Shown: positions 63,520 through 64,000 of the stretch, piece after piece | Layout: every line of letters starts with the position of its first letter | How positions within the stretch are numbered: the first letter of the stretch is position 1 | Assembly: GCA_023213395.1 (NCBI GenBank) | Contig: CM041465.1 | Coordinates: forward strand, 124,131,741-124,195,740 | Source: Cycas panzhihuaensis | Taxonomy: Eukaryota; Cycadophyta | Direction: 5' to 3' | Length of the DNA: 64,000 nucleotides | The notes under the pieces: generated by a model | Database searches by the model: none | Told to the model about the DNA's origin: nothing | The model's input: only the letters and a program-made list of their open reading frames with translations | Position numbers and translations under genes: made by a program

Positions 63520-64000
63520 GGATGACTGGTTCATTGACTCTAGAGCATCACGACACATGATTCACAAAAGATCCTAGTTCAACAAGCTGAATCTTCTCAC
63601 AACCCATGAATTAGTGGAACTAGGAGATGATACCAGGCATAGCATTCAAGGGACAAGCTCGGTACCAGTTATCATGCCCAATGGAAACCTTGAGAAAGTT
63701 GGACAAGTTTTGTATGTACATGGGATGACTAAGAATCTTCTCTCAATATCTGAACTCACTGATAATAAACTTCAAGTTCTTTTTGATGGGGACAAATGCA
63801 TAATCTTTAACAAAGGTGATTGGTGAAGGCCTCAAAACTAAGGGATTGTATAAATTATTGGCCTCACCAACTCACTCAACTTTGAATGGATCTCTTTCTC
63901 TTGATAATGAAAAACTTTGTCACTTGCGATATGGGCACCTCTCTTATGATGCTTTGTGAAATTTAAGCAAATATGACATGGTAAAAGGATTGCCTTGGAT
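63520..64000 (+). pseudogene. Copia C protease and pre-integrase start
   Basis: DDWFIDSRASRHMIHKRS (about 63521-63574) is the protease site with D-S-R in place of D-S-G, then a stop. 63614-63826 is open: MPNGNLEKVGQVLYVHGMTK and NLLSISELTDNKLQVLFDGD, typical copia protease. A frame change at 63826 leads to LCHLRYGHLSYDAL, stop, NLSKYDMVKGLPW, the pre-integrase segment, at the window edge. Confidence 0.83.

Larger units (their letters stand above)
61187..64000 (+). mobile_element. Copia C, 5' half (runs past the window end)
   Basis: 5' LTR, tRNA-Met primer site, 1.1 kb leader, gag, protease and the start of pre-integrase. It is a third copia family, with a short LTR like B but different sequence. 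It inserted in G5 gag; the expected 5 bp duplication on the left is GAGGG (61182-61186), and the right copy is outside. Gag has stops, the zinc knuckle lacks a cysteine and protease lacks its glycine. Confidence 0.88.

Overview
This window contains no recognisable host gene. It is a dense, nested block of LTR retrotransposons, AT-rich, with nearly every reading frame broken by stops or frameshifts. Copia and Ty3/gypsy chromovirus elements with plant-type tRNA-Met primer sites, together with a Tat/Athila-like gypsy, point to a land plant with a large, repeat-swollen nuclear genome. A conifer or other gymnosperm is my best guess, but nothing here proves the species. Element names below (A0-A4, B, C, D, G1-G5) are local labels.

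Layout. 1-842: end of a minus-strand copia, A0 (leader plus 5' LTR). 1386-8665: decayed minus-strand gypsy DNA. A chromovirus pol (G1) is joined to a different gag and leader (G1b), and a solo LTR sits inside its integrase. 8720-9973: 3' end of a plus-strand chromovirus (G1p), whose LTR is split by the large insertion G2 and resumes at 42351. 9974-42345: G2, a minus-strand Tat/Athila-like gypsy with an 800 bp LTR at each end and a TATTA target duplication. Inside G2 are copia A2 (13768-27044, TSD GGGTG), which itself holds copia A1 (14038-19720, TSD CCTTT); a 5'-truncated copia, B (31673-34999); a short solo LTR (35004-35251); and copia A3 (35464-41460, TSD TAGTC), whose 5' LTR holds a 322 bp TRIM-type miniature LTR element (35842-36163, TSD GCTGA). 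42506-45578: remnants of a copia (D), a chromovirus pol (G3) and an orphan LTR. 45579-58780: chromovirus G4, split inside RNase H by minus-strand copia A4 (48925-56506). 58783-61186: 5' half of another gypsy (G5), cut by copia C (61187 to the window end).

How the parts relate. A0-A4 form one copia family with 520-560 bp LTRs beginning TGTTAAAC (A4's read TGTTAAACC on the minus strand). A2 and A4 keep the full gag-protease-integrase-RT-RNase H order. A1 and A3 carry large internal deletions and could only have moved with proteins supplied in trans, unless they were deleted after insertion. G1, G1p, G3 and G4 are chromoviruses (integrase ending in a chromodomain where the 3' end is present). 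G5 and G1b share a peculiar leader with minisatellites and an acidic gag N-terminus.

Most interesting signals: the TRIM with its own intact target duplication; a U3 palindrome in the copia A family whose two arms change together between subfamilies; two conserved hairpins a few hundred bases before gag in four copia copies; and leader minisatellites of different period at the same place in two related gypsy copies.
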